In this document: one piece after another, positions 8,560-16,681 of the stretch | How positions within the stretch are numbered: position 1 is the stretch's first letter | Layout: each line of letters starts with the position of its first letter | Source of the DNA: a bacterium 1XD8-76 | GTDB lineage: Bacteria; Bacillota; Clostridia; Lachnospirales; Lachnospiraceae | NCBI GenBank assembly: GCA_003611955.1 | Contig: RAZE01000028.1 | Location: forward strand, 1-42,272 | Reading direction: 5' to 3' | Length of the DNA: 42,272 bases | Made by a program: the position numbers and the translations under genes | The notes under the pieces: model-generated | Told to the model about the DNA's origin: nothing | Databases searched by the model: none | What the model saw: only the letters and a program-made list of their open reading frames with translations

Positions 8560-9849
8560 CTATTTCTTTTCTTTCAATATTTTTTCAATACTGACCAGTT
8601 TTACGCACAATACGAACAGTTTCGTCGCCTCCTTCATCTCCTCAAGAGACGGATAGGAGGGAGCAATCCGAATATTGCTGTCCTTCGGATCGATGCCGTA
8701 GGGATAGGTTGCCCCTGCGCCCGTCAGCACCATGCCGCCTTCCTTACATTTTGCCACGATCGCTTTGGCACAGCCTTCCGGCGCGTCAAAGGAGATAAAA
8801 TAGCCACCCAGCGGATTGGTCCACTCACCGATTCCAAGACCGCCAAGTTCCTTTTCCAGCGTATCCAACACCAGACTGAATTTCGGGCGGATCAGTGCTG
8901 AATTTTTCATCATTTGTGTTCTCAATCCCTCTTTGTCTCTGTAATATCTCGCATGGCGCAGCTGATTTATCTTATCCGGCCCGATCGTCTGAACTGTCAT
9001 GGCCTTTTTGAACCACTCAAGGTTCTTTGCTGAACTCGCCACAGCGGAAATACCTGCGCCCGCAAAGCTGATCTTGGAAGTGGAGGCAAACTCAAATACC
9101 ATATCCGGATGTCCCGCCCTCTCACACTCCGACAGAATCTCCAAAAGTACGTCTCTCCTGTCCTCATACAGATCATGAATGCAATAGGCATTATCCCAAT
9201 AGATTCTGAAATCTTCCGCAGCGGACTCAAGGGCGGCAAAGCGCTTCACTGTCTCATCGGAGTAGGTGTATCCCTGGGGATTGGAATACTTCGGCACACA
9301 CCAGATCCCTTTTACGGCAGCATCCTCCTTCACATATTTCTCCACCAGATCCATATCCGGACCATCCTTTGTCATCGGAACGGTAATCATCTCAATTCCA
9401 AAATACTCTGTCACCTTAAAATGCCTGTCGTAGCCTGGTGCAGGGCACAAAAACTTTACCTTATCCAGTTTGCACCACGGAGTACTTCCGCACACTCCGT
9501 GCGTTATGGAGTGAGACACCGTGTCAAACATAAGAGACAGACTGGCATTTCCGTCGACGATCACATTCTCCGGCTTTGTCTCCAGCATCTGTGCTATCAG
9601 TCTCTTCACCTCAGGAATGCCATCCATAACGCCGTAGTTTCTGCAGTCCACCCCGCTCTCCGTCTTCAGATCAGATTCGGAATTCAGCACATCCAAAAGC
9701 GGCATTGCCGTATCAAGCTGTTCCGGCGCCGGTTTTCCTCTGGACATATCCAGCTTTAAACCTTCCGCTTTGATCTCTTCAAACTGTGCTGCCAGTTCAC
9801 TGTGCAGTTCCTCCAGTTCCTGCCTGCTCATCTCCTGAAGTGTTTTCAT
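8560..9849 (-). CDS. PLP-dependent aminotransferase (aspartate aminotransferase-like, MocR-type fold)
   Basis: This 429-residue fold-type I aminotransferase belongs to the group annotated as putative Asp aminotransferases with a MocR-like domain. The PLP lysine is K259 in STSKISFAG. D219 in YWDNAY would hold the pyridine nitrogen. KYSNPQGYTYS is the conserved N-P-x-G segment, and NIRIAPSYPS carries the C-terminal arginine that binds the substrate carboxylate. No DNA-binding domain is attached, so it is an enzyme and not a MocR regulator. Donor and acceptor are not certain. An AGGAGGAG-type RBS precedes the ATG. It appears to be the first gene of the run through lysA, and a perfect palindrome lies in its upstream region. 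Confidence 0.9.
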   Translation of the reverse strand: MKTLQEMSRQELEELHSELAAQFEEIKAEGLKLDMSRGKPAPEQLDTAMPLLDVLNSESDLKTESGVDCRNYGVMDGIPEVKRLIAQMLETKPENVIVDGNASLSLMFDTVSHSITHGVCGSTPWCKLDKVKFLCPAPGYDRHFKVTEYFGIEMITVPMTKDGPDMDLVEKYVKEDAAVKGIWCVPKYSNPQGYTYSDETVKRFAALESAAEDFRIYWDNAYCIHDLYEDRRDVLLEILSECERAGHPDMVFEFASTSKISFAGAGISAVASSAKNLEWFKKAMTVQTIGPDKINQLRHARYYRDKEGLRTQMMKNSALIRPKFSLVLDTLEKELGGLGIGEWTNPLGGYFISFDAPEGCAKAIVAKCKEGGMVLTGAGATYPYGIDPKDSNIRIAPSYPSLEEMKEATKLFVLCVKLVSIEKILKEKK

Positions 9850-9901
9850 GATAACTCCTCCTGCTCATTTCTATATTATGCATGCTTTCTCACATTTGCG
9901 T

Positions 9902-9919
9902 ATTATTGTATACAATAAT
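9902..9919. promoter_or_regulatory. Perfect 18-bp palindrome upstream of the aminotransferase
   Basis: ATTATTGTATACAATAAT is a perfect inverted repeat about 55-70 bases before the aminotransferase ATG. The core TTGTATACAA matches the core of the Bacillus subtilis GntR operator (established example). A GntR-family repressor is therefore a reasonable guess, but none is encoded here. Confidence 0.5.
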
Positions 9920-10017
9920 CCACTCCTGATATTCTACTACAATAAAGCAAAACCAGGCAATAGAAAAACCATAAAAAATTAAAGCCGAAAACAGTTCGAT
10001 TTTGAGATAAATAGCAC

Positions 10018-10049
10018 AAAAAAAGCCCTGCAGCTATTCGCTGCAGGAC
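10018..10049 (-). terminator. Rho-independent terminator of rny
   Basis: Read on the minus strand, a stem with arms at 10040-10049 and 10025-10034 (CCTGCAGC pairing with GCTGCAGG, extended by a G-T and a G-C pair) closes a five-base loop. Seven T residues follow. It lies just after the rny stop codon. Confidence 0.9.
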
Positions 10050-10063
10050 TTACTTTTCATGTA

Positions 10064-11611
10064 CTATTTTGCATAATCAACTACGCGGCTTTCTCTGATC
10101 ACGTTGACTTTGATCTGCCCGGGATATTCCAATTCAGCTTCTATCTTCTTAGAAACATCTCTCGCCAGCAGAACCATATCCGAATCAGATATCTGCTCTG
10201 GAACTACCATTACTCGAATCTCTCTACCCGCCTGGATTGCAAAAGATTTATCTACGCCTTTAAAATTGTTTGTGATTTCTTCTAATTGTCTCAGTCTGCT
10301 TGTGTAAGTCTCAAGGGTTTCTCTTCTCGCACCCGGTCTGGCCGCAGAAATGGTATCAGCCGCCTGTACGATACACGCAATGAGAGACTGTGCCTCCACA
10401 TCTCCGTGATGAGATTCCACCGCATTAATAACCGTTGCAGATTCTTTATACTTTCTGCAAAGTTCGGAGCCAAGCTGTATATGGGAACCTTCCATTTCAT
10501 GATCCACAGCCTTGCCGATATCATGAAGAAGTCCTGCCCTTTTAGCCATTCTGACATCCAGCCCCATCTCGGCTGCAAGCAGTCCGGACAGCTGTGCCAC
10601 TTCTATGGAATGCTTGAGCGCATTCTGACCATAACTTGTTCTAAACTTCATCTTACCAAGTAATTTGATCAGTTCGGGATGAATACCGTGCACTCCCACT
10701 TCGAGAGTTGCCGCCTCACCTTCCTCTTTGATCATTACTTCGACTTCTCTCTGCGCTTTTTCGACCATCTCCTCGATCCTGGCCGGATGGATACGGCCAT
10801 CGACGATCAGTTTTTCCAGCGCAATACGTGCCACTTCCCTCCTGATCGGATCGAATGCGGAAAGGATAACTGCTTCCGGCGTATCATCAATGATCAAATC
10901 CACGCCTGTCATCGTCTCGAGCGTTCTGATATTTCTGCCCTCTCTGCCGATGATCCTTCCTTTCATCTCGTCATTCGGAAGCTGCACAACAGATATTGTC
11001 GTCTCCGAAACATGGTCCGCCGCACATTTCTGGATAGCGGTGACAACATATTCCTTCGCTTTCTTGTCTGCCTCTTCTTTCGCCCGCGTCTCCATTTCTT
11101 TGATCATAACTGCGGACTCGTGTTTCACTTCATCTTCAACAATTTTCAGTAAATATTCTTTTGCCTGTTCAGAGGTTAATCCTGAGATTCTTTCCAGTTC
11201 CTGTAATCTTTGCTCATTCAGCTTAGAAACTTCTTCCCGCTGCTTGTTCAGACGTTCTTCTCTCGCAGCAAGACTCGCTTCTTTCTTCTCCATAGCATCA
11301 GCCTTTTTCTCGATGTTCTCTTCCTTCTGCTGGATCCGGCGTTCATAGCGCTGCGCTTCCGCTCTCCGCTCTTTGACTTCCTTGTCCAGTTCATTCTTTA
11401 CGCGAATGGACTCTTCCTTTGTCTCAAGCTGTGCTTCACGCTTCTTGGTTTCCGCAGTCTTTAAAGCCTCATCGATAATCTCTCTTGCCTTCTCCTCCGC
11501 GCTGCCAATTTGGGATTCCACCACTTTTTTCCGGTAATTCGTCGCAATATAGGCGGACACGGGAGCCACGACAACAAGAGTGACCAATACTGCTATAATG
11601 ACATCAAGCAT
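10064..11611 (-). CDS. rny: Ribonuclease Y
   Basis: This 515-residue membrane-anchored endoribonuclease initiates mRNA decay in Firmicutes. In order it has an N-terminal membrane helix ([19 protein letters not shown]), a long charged coiled coil (about 30-200), a KH RNA-binding domain with [12 protein letters not shown], and an HD domain with [12 protein letters not shown] as the metal-binding pair. The ATG at 11611 is preferred. AAGGAGGT lies about eleven bases upstream, while the in-frame GTG at 11623 overlaps that same RBS. It has its own promoter and its own terminator, so it is likely transcribed separately as well as by read-through from recA-recX. Confidence 0.97.
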   Translation of the reverse strand: MLDVIIAVLVTLVVVAPVSAYIATNYRKKVVESQIGSAEEKAREIIDEALKTAETKKREAQLETKEESIRVKNELDKEVKERRAEAQRYERRIQQKEENIEKKADAMEKKEASLAAREERLNKQREEVSKLNEQRLQELERISGLTSEQAKEYLLKIVEDEVKHESAVMIKEMETRAKEEADKKAKEYVVTAIQKCAADHVSETTISVVQLPNDEMKGRIIGREGRNIRTLETMTGVDLIIDDTPEAVILSAFDPIRREVARIALEKLIVDGRIHPARIEEMVEKAQREVEVMIKEEGEAATLEVGVHGIHPELIKLLGKMKFRTSYGQNALKHSIEVAQLSGLLAAEMGLDVRMAKRAGLLHDIGKAVDHEMEGSHIQLGSELCRKYKESATVINAVESHHGDVEAQSLIACIVQAADTISAARPGARRETLETYTSRLRQLEEITNNFKGVDKSFAIQAGREIRVMVVPEQISDSDMVLLARDVSKKIEAELEYPGQIKVNVIRESRVVDYAK

Positions 11612-11712
11612 GTACAGGAGCACCTCCTTATTCAGTTTTCATTGTACAAATCTATCATAGAATATCTATTTTATGTGGCAGATATTCTAATTAGCATATT
11701 TACAACACTTCA

Positions 11713-11741
11713 ATTTTAAACAAAAAAAAGTGTTATGTCAA
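11713..11741 (-). promoter_or_regulatory. Sigma-A-type promoter of rny
   Basis: On the minus strand, TTGACA (11736-11741) and TAAAAT (11713-11718) are separated by exactly 17 bases. The spacer contains an eight-T run. The transcript would have a leader of about 95 bases before the rny start. The -35 lies in the loop of a weak hairpin that may end recX transcription. Confidence 0.85.
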
Positions 11742-11748
11742 GCACTTT
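11722..11748 (-). terminator. Weak terminator candidate for recX, overlapping the rny promoter
   Basis: On the minus strand, AAAGTG (11743-11748) pairs with CACTTT (11727-11732) around a ten-base loop and is followed by a T-run. The stem is only six pairs, mostly A-T, so termination would be partial. It sits about 38 bases after the recX stop. Confidence 0.4.
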
Positions 11749-11786
11749 CACAAATGCCGCGAATGATTCTGAAGTGACTGATATAG

Positions 11787-12401
11787 TCAAAGGATTTTCT
11801 CTATATTATCCAAAGAAAATCCCTTTCTGTACAAGAAAGCTTTCAGCTTCTGCCTTTCCGGGTAATCGGCGCTCTCCGCCCGGTAATTCTTCTTCTCCAG
11901 CAGCTTTTTCATCAGCAGAATCTCGTCCGGCAGTCTATCCTCATCCAGATCTTCCTCACAGACCGTGCGGATCAGATCTCTACAGATCCCCTTCCGGAGC
12001 AGATCCTGTTCGATCCTTCCCCTGCTGCGGCTTTCGCTGTAATATGTGATGTAATCTTTCACATAGCGCCTGTCGTCAATATAGTGATACGACTTCAGAT
12101 ATTCTATAGCCTCGTCGATAACCGCTTCCGGATATATTCCCTGTCTCAGTTTTTCGCGGAGCTGATACTCCGTGTATTCCCGGCTCTTCAAAAGATTCAT
12201 ACTGCGCAGTTTTGCCCGTTTGGGGAGAATTTCTGACAAAATTTCTTCCAAAAATTCCCCCGAAATCTCTTCGCCCTCCCGAATGTGGTACGCCTTCAGC
12301 TCACCCCTGTACAGCACGAACCCGCATTCCCCGTCCACCTCAATCTTATAGCGGCCTTTGGAGAGCGCCGTAATACCTGTTATAATGTGATCTCCCTGCA
12401 T
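11787..12401 (-). CDS. recX: Regulatory protein RecX
   Basis: This 204-residue protein is made of the three-helix repeats of the RecX family. Recognisable parts are KLRSMNLLKSREYTEYQLREKL, then YIDDRRYVKDYI and SRGRIEQDLLRKGI, and a last repeat at the C-terminus. RecX binds RecA filaments and modulates their activity. The gene starts three bases after the recA stop, so the two are co-transcribed and both fall under the LexA-type control at the recA promoter. Confidence 0.93.
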   Translation of the reverse strand: MQGDHIITGITALSKGRYKIEVDGECGFVLYRGELKAYHIREGEEISGEFLEEILSEILPKRAKLRSMNLLKSREYTEYQLREKLRQGIYPEAVIDEAIEYLKSYHYIDDRRYVKDYITYYSESRSRGRIEQDLLRKGICRDLIRTVCEEDLDEDRLPDEILLMKKLLEKKNYRAESADYPERQKLKAFLYRKGFSLDNIEKIL

Positions 12402-12404
12402 AGT

Positions 12405-13472
12405 CTATTCCGCTTCTTTTTTCTTTTTGCCCTTTTCTTCCGGCTTTGTCTCCGCCGCCGGATTCCGCTCCTCTTCCTCCGTCAGAGAGAAATGTTTCCT
12501 GACCCTGCTTTCGATCTCCTCGCAAACCGTCGGATTGTCTTTCAGGTACTGTTTTGCATTCTCTCTCCCCTGTCCGATCTTATTTCCCTCGTAGGCATAC
12601 CAGGCGCCGCTCTTGCTGACTACGTCGATTCCCGCGGCGATGTCCAGAATATCGCCCACACGGGATATGCCCTCCCCGAACATAATGTCAAATTCCGCCT
12701 CCCTAAAAGGCGGAGCAATCTTATTCTTCACTACTTTCACTCTGGTCCTGTTACCGATCACTTCGCCCGCCTGCTTCAATGATTCGATCCTTCTCACATC
12801 CAGACGCACCGAGGAATAAAATTTCAGCGCGCGCCCACCGGTGGTCGTCTCCGGATTGCCGAACATAACACCCACTTTCTCACGGAGCTGATTGATAAAC
12901 ACAACCGTACAATTCGATTTGCTGATCACCGCCGTCAACTTTCTCAGCGCCTGGGACATCAGTCTCGCCTGCAGGCCCACATGGGAATCTCCCATCTCTC
13001 CGTCGATCTCCGCCTTGGGCACAAGCGCCGCCACCGAATCCACCACAATGATATCCACCGCACCGGAACGCACCATCGTCTCCGTAATTTCCAGCGCCTG
13101 TTCTCCGCAGTCCGGCTGGGATATATATAAATTATCCACGTCCACGCCAATATTTCTCGCATACACCGGATCCAGCGCGTGCTCCGCGTCGATAAATCCG
13201 GCGATACCGCCCCTCTTCTGCACTTCCGCTATCATATGGAGCGTCACTGTCGTCTTACCGCTGGATTCCGGTCCGTAAATCTCCACGATCCTTCCCTTCG
13301 GAATCCCTCCCAGGCCCAGCGCCAGATCGAGACTCAAAGATCCGGTCGGTATCGTCTCTATATTCATCTGGGCGGACGGATCACCGAGCTTCATCACGGT
13401 CCCCTTCCCGTACTGTTTCTCAATCTGCGCTATCGCCGCATCCAACGCTTTTAATTTTTCGCTGTTATCCAT
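12405..13472 (-). CDS. recA: Recombinase RecA
   Basis: This 355-residue protein is the strand-exchange ATPase of homologous recombination and the co-protease for LexA. The Walker A motif is GPESSGKT (67-74). [10 protein letters not shown] is the Walker B strand, and the DNA-binding loops ([26 protein letters not shown]) are intact. The C-terminus ends in the usual charged tail, here rich in Glu and Lys. The ATG at 13472 has AGGAAGGA upstream and matches the family N-terminus. The frame extends upstream to 13508 without support. Two LexA-type boxes overlap its promoter. Confidence 0.98.
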   Translation of the reverse strand: MDNSEKLKALDAAIAQIEKQYGKGTVMKLGDPSAQMNIETIPTGSLSLDLALGLGGIPKGRIVEIYGPESSGKTTVTLHMIAEVQKRGGIAGFIDAEHALDPVYARNIGVDVDNLYISQPDCGEQALEITETMVRSGAVDIIVVDSVAALVPKAEIDGEMGDSHVGLQARLMSQALRKLTAVISKSNCTVVFINQLREKVGVMFGNPETTTGGRALKFYSSVRLDVRRIESLKQAGEVIGNRTRVKVVKNKIAPPFREAEFDIMFGEGISRVGDILDIAAGIDVVSKSGAWYAYEGNKIGQGRENAKQYLKDNPTVCEEIESRVRKHFSLTEEEERNPAAETKPEEKGKKKKEAE

Positions 13473-13501
13473 TCTCGTATCCTTCCTTTTTATAGTCTTC
13501 T

Positions 13502-13549
13502 CGAACACTCGTTTGTTATTATATTAGAACAAGCGTTCTTTTCTGTCAA
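13502..13549 (-). promoter_or_regulatory. recA promoter with two LexA (SOS) boxes
   Basis: On the minus strand, TTGACA (13544-13549) and TAATAT (13521-13526) are 17 bases apart. The first box, AGAACAAGCGTTCT (13526-13539 as plus strand), is a perfect palindrome matching the Firmicutes LexA consensus GAACRNRYGTTC and fills the spacer. The second, CGAACACTCGTTTG (13502-13515), is just downstream of the -10 and fits with one or two deviations. LexA bound at either box would block RNA polymerase. No lexA gene is in the window. Confidence 0.88.
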
Positions 13550-13745
13550 GACTTATTTTATCTTTCCCTACTCTAGCATAATAAGTGTCCCATAAATGAC
13601 CCTCAATGGCATCTCTCCTCTCTTTTTCATATTTCTTTTTTCATTCTCGCTTTGAAATAAATGGCGACATGCCGGATATGCAAAGCAGACAAACTGAATT
13701 TTCAAGATACCATTACTCTACCACGCCCCGCGCTCTTCCGTCAAC

Positions 13746-13782
13746 AAAAAGTTTTACCGCCGGAGCGTATGTCCCCGGCGGT
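13746..13782 (-). terminator. Terminator after the acidic membrane-anchored protein gene
   Basis: On the minus strand, ACCGCCGG and CCGGCGGT (plus positions 13775-13782 and 13756-13763) form an eight-pair GC stem with an eleven-base loop. AAAACTTTTT follows. It lies sixteen bases after the stop codon and would insulate recA from upstream transcription. Confidence 0.7.
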
Positions 13783-13797
13783 GTCTCTCTTTATCCG

Positions 13798-14799
13798 TTA
13801 CATCCTCTTCAGATAATCCTCATAGTCCGGATAAGTCACTGTCACCCATCCCTCGTCCATATTGAGTCCGACCTCCATCCCCTGAGGGCAGTAGAACAGG
13901 ATCAGGTAGTAGGAATCTCTAAAATAGTACATTGCGTCCTCATCCGTATAATAATCCAACACACTGTCCGCATTCTGCCTCTCGCTTCTCTCCCGGAAAT
14001 CCTCCACGAACTCCTCGTCGATATCCAGCATTCCCGTGTTTTCCAAAAGCTGCCCGTTCTTCATATCAAAATTCAGGCAATAGAGATACAGATCTGCCTG
14101 ATAATCCAGATAGGCCCCGTAATAGACAGTCTCCCTATATACGATACTCAGAATATCTTCCGACATATATGTAACATTGCCGTCCAGCTGAGCCAAAATA
14201 CCGTCTCCTTCGTACATGTAATCTCTGTAGTCTTCCTCGTAATAATCCAACAGGCTCTCCCACTCTGCGCAGATCGCATCATTGATAGCATCCACGTTCG
14301 GCACATCGCCTTTTACCACCGGGTAATTGTAATAGATAGTGGTATTCTCCCCGTCACGGTACTCCTCTTCCTTTATATCCACAGAGTAGTGAAGGCCTTC
14401 CACCCTGTTGTCCGCCGGGAACGAAAAATATTCTCCGGTCTCATACCCCTCTATATCCTCGTCGTGGGTGGGTCTGTCAAACCTGTCCAGGGGATCCGTC
14501 TCATCCTCAAAATAGTGAAACTCGCCATCCTCGTCATAATAGCCGAATCCGTTCTCCTCCGGCGTCTCCCCATAGTAATAAAAGTCGCCGTCCTCATCAT
14601 AATAGCCGTAATTTGACGACATATCCTCATCGTCCGCATTTGCCTCCAGCCACCGATCCATTTTTCCGTTTTTGCTCAACTCCACAAACTGCATCACGAC
14701 CGCGATACAGCCCGCGAAAAGACCTATAAAAACCAGAGAAACAACAATACCGATGGCAATATTTCTGCCTTTATTAGGATTTCTATTTTCCGGATACAT
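13798..14799 (-). CDS. Membrane-anchored acidic protein with DUF4163/DUF3298-like ectodomain
   Basis: This 333-residue protein has a short basic N-terminus, one transmembrane segment (about 13-36), then a strongly acidic, tyrosine-rich linker. The linker contains an imperfect tandem repeat: GYYDEDGDFYYY followed by GYYDEDGEFHYF. The C-terminal part (about 135-333) resembles the ectodomain seen in the anti-sigma factor RsiV and PdaC-like proteins. Matching points are a PVVKGDVPNVDAINDAI start, a QLLENTGMLDI segment and a late YYLILFYCPQGMEVG strand. That resemblance is by eye. It lacks a cytoplasmic anti-sigma domain, so its role is unknown. The ATG at 14799 has AGAGGG six bases upstream. It sits between cinA and recA, which are adjacent in many Firmicutes. 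Confidence 0.7.
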   Translation of the reverse strand: MYPENRNPNKGRNIAIGIVVSLVFIGLFAGCIAVVMQFVELSKNGKMDRWLEANADDEDMSSNYGYYDEDGDFYYYGETPEENGFGYYDEDGEFHYFEDETDPLDRFDRPTHDEDIEGYETGEYFSFPADNRVEGLHYSVDIKEEEYRDGENTTIYYNYPVVKGDVPNVDAINDAICAEWESLLDYYEEDYRDYMYEGDGILAQLDGNVTYMSEDILSIVYRETVYYGAYLDYQADLYLYCLNFDMKNGQLLENTGMLDIDEEFVEDFRERSERQNADSVLDYYTDEDAMYYFRDSYYLILFYCPQGMEVGLNMDEGWVTVTYPDYEDYLKRM

Positions 14800-14819
14800 C
14801 ACATTCCCTCTCTTGATAT

Positions 14820-16088
14820 CTATCTTTCCTCAGAAAACATTACATTGCTGCAATACTGCAAAATACATTCTCTCATCAGAGACAACGCCGCGGAGACCGA
14901 AGCTTCCCTGATCTTGTTTCTGTCACCCTTAAAATGATACTCTTTCACCGTAGTCTCGCCTTTGACCTGGCAGCCGATATAGACAAGCCCCACCGGTTTT
15001 TCCACGCTGCCCCCGTCGGGACCGGCAATACCCGTCACGGAAACTACCACATCGGCTTTGCTGAGCATCGCCGCCCCCTTCGCCATCTCCTTTGCCACAA
15101 CGCTGCTGACAGCGCCATGCTTTTCCAGAGAACTCCGCTTTACGCCGATCAGTTTTCTCTTGATTTTATTGGAGTAGCTCACATAGCCGGCCTTGAAAAC
15201 CTCGGAGGCACCCGGCACATTGATCAACCTGGCGGAAACCAGTCCTCCGGTACAGGATTCAGCCGTGGATACCGTCAGATGGTTTGCCACCAGCAGATCG
15301 ATCACAGCCTTTTCCAGGGTCACTTCCGTGTCCGTGGTATAGATGTTGTTTCCGAATCTTCCCTTCAGCTCTTTCACCATCGGTTTTACCAGCTTGCGCG
15401 CCTCTTTTTCACTGTCCGCTTTCGCCGTCACCCTGAGATGCACCTCGCCGGTCTTCGCGTAAGTCGCTATGGTTGGATTGCTCTGCACCGCGATCAGATC
15501 CTGGATCATAGTCTCCGCAATGCTCTCCCCTACGCCGCAGATTTTTACGGTCTTTGAATAGATCACACCCGGCTGTAGCTCGTTCAGATAGGGGTAGATG
15601 CTCTTTTCAAACATCGGACACATCTCGTTCGGCGGTCCCGGAAGCAGGATCACGCATTTCTTATTTTTTTCGATGATCAGCCCGGGAGCCGTGCCGTTAT
15701 CATTGTCAATAACGATAGCTCCCTCCGGCACCAGCGCCTGCTTCCAGTTATTTTCCGTCACCGTGAAGCCCCTGGCCTCCAGATATTCCCGGATCTGCTC
15801 TCTGCTGTGGACATCCTCCACCAGCTTTAAGCCAAGCACTTTCGCCGTCACTTCCTTAGTCAGATCGTCCTGAGTAGGGCCGAGGCCGCCTCCCAGAATC
15901 ACAATGTCGGACCGCTCCAGCGCCATCTGCAGTGTGCCCTGCAGCCTCTCCATGTTATCCCCCACCACCGTCTGATAGTAGCAGGACAATCCCAGCCCGG
16001 CACACTGCTCCGCCAGATACGCCGCATTGGTGTTGACAATGTTCCCCAGTAAAATTTCCGTTCCTACGCTGATCAGTTCTACAACCAT
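14820..16088 (-). CDS. cinA: CinA family protein (competence/damage-inducible; nicotinamide-nucleotide amidase)
   Basis: This 422-residue protein has an N-terminal MoCF-biosynthesis-like domain (ELISVGTEILLGN, LGGGLGPTQDDLT) and a C-terminal CinA amidase domain. The latter contains TAESCTGGLVSARL and SVTGIAGPDGG, the conserved Ser/Thr and Gly motifs. The family deamidates nicotinamide mononucleotide in pyridine nucleotide salvage, and the N-terminal part can act as an ADP-ribose pyrophosphatase. The ATG at 16088 has GGAGG five bases upstream and the family start MVVELISVGTE. The open frame extends to 16112 without support. It follows pgsA by about 20 bases, as in Bacillus. Confidence 0.95.
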   Translation of the reverse strand: MVVELISVGTEILLGNIVNTNAAYLAEQCAGLGLSCYYQTVVGDNMERLQGTLQMALERSDIVILGGGLGPTQDDLTKEVTAKVLGLKLVEDVHSREQIREYLEARGFTVTENNWKQALVPEGAIVIDNDNGTAPGLIIEKNKKCVILLPGPPNEMCPMFEKSIYPYLNELQPGVIYSKTVKICGVGESIAETMIQDLIAVQSNPTIATYAKTGEVHLRVTAKADSEKEARKLVKPMVKELKGRFGNNIYTTDTEVTLEKAVIDLLVANHLTVSTAESCTGGLVSARLINVPGASEVFKAGYVSYSNKIKRKLIGVKRSSLEKHGAVSSVVAKEMAKGAAMLSKADVVVSVTGIAGPDGGSVEKPVGLVYIGCQVKGETTVKEYHFKGDRNKIREASVSAALSLMRECILQYCSNVMFSEER

Positions 16089-16108
16089 GCTTTCCTCCGT
16101 TCCTGTAC

Positions 16109-16681
16109 TCACTTCGTCCCCTGCATTACCTCTTTATTTTTCACCAGATAATCAATTAATGACACTACCGTCAGAATCAATGCGATCCACATGATAATAT
16201 CCGTCACCAAAGACAATACCGGAATATTCGCTATCATCAGAATGACCATAACCATCTGGAAAGTGGTCTTGAACTTCCCCCACCAGCTTGCTGCGATCAC
16301 TTTGCCGTTGTCCGAAGCGATCAGCCGGAAACCGCTGATCACAAATTCTCTGCTGATGATGATGATCACGATCCAGGCGGGCAGCCTCCCCATGGCCGTC
16401 AGACAGATCATCGCCGAACAGACAAGCAGCTTGTCCGCCAGCGGATCCATAAATTTTCCAAAGTTTGTGATCAGGTTATACTTCCTCGCGATTTTTCCGT
16501 CCAGCAGATCCGTCAGTGACGCGATGACAAATATCGCAAGAGCAATAAAATCCATATCCTTTGAAGCACTTCCAAAGATTGCCGTAAACCATCCCCAGCC
16601 CTCATGACCGCCGAGAAGCAGCACCACAAAAGGCAGGATCAGTATCATACGAAATATGGTTAATTTATTCGGTAAATTCAT
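16109..16681 (-). CDS. pgsA: CDP-diacylglycerol-glycerol-3-phosphate 3-phosphatidyltransferase
   Basis: This 190-residue membrane enzyme makes phosphatidylglycerol phosphate from CDP-diacylglycerol and glycerol 3-phosphate. The full CDP-alcohol phosphatidyltransferase signature is present from D58 to D83: D58, D61-G62, A65-R66, G75, D79 and D83. Several hydrophobic helices fill the remainder. The start codon has GGGGAGAGGGAAG directly upstream. The first 17 bases overlap the end of rimO, which implies translational coupling. Confidence 0.96.
   Translation of the reverse strand: MNLPNKLTIFRMILILPFVVLLLGGHEGWGWFTAIFGSASKDMDFIALAIFVIASLTDLLDGKIARKYNLITNFGKFMDPLADKLLVCSAMICLTAMGRLPAWIVIIIISREFVISGFRLIASDNGKVIAASWWGKFKTTFQMVMVILMIANIPVLSLVTDIIMWIALILTVVSLIDYLVKNKEVMQGTK

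Larger units (their letters stand above)
13473..13797. other. recA upstream gap
   Basis: This 325-base gap holds the recA promoter with its two LexA boxes at one end and the terminator of the acidic membrane-anchored gene at the other. Between about 13560 and 13745 I see no credible gene or RNA. A 14-codon minus-strand frame (13568-13612) has a Shine-Dalgarno-like sequence, but nothing else supports it. Confidence 0.6.

Noticed and set aside
10728..11348. A Ser/Phe-rich plus-strand frame of 206 codons
   Set aside because: It mirrors the Glu/Lys-rich coiled coil of ribonuclease Y and has no independent support.
13568..13612. Minus-strand 14-codon frame with a good Shine-Dalgarno sequence upstream of recA
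   Set aside because: It is too short to judge, lies upstream of the recA promoter with no visible promoter of its own, and shows no leader-peptide features.
13606..14616. A 336-codon open frame on the plus strand
   Set aside because: It is antisense to the acidic membrane-anchored protein. Its Ile/His-rich content is the mirror of GAC/GAT/TAT-rich codons on the other strand.
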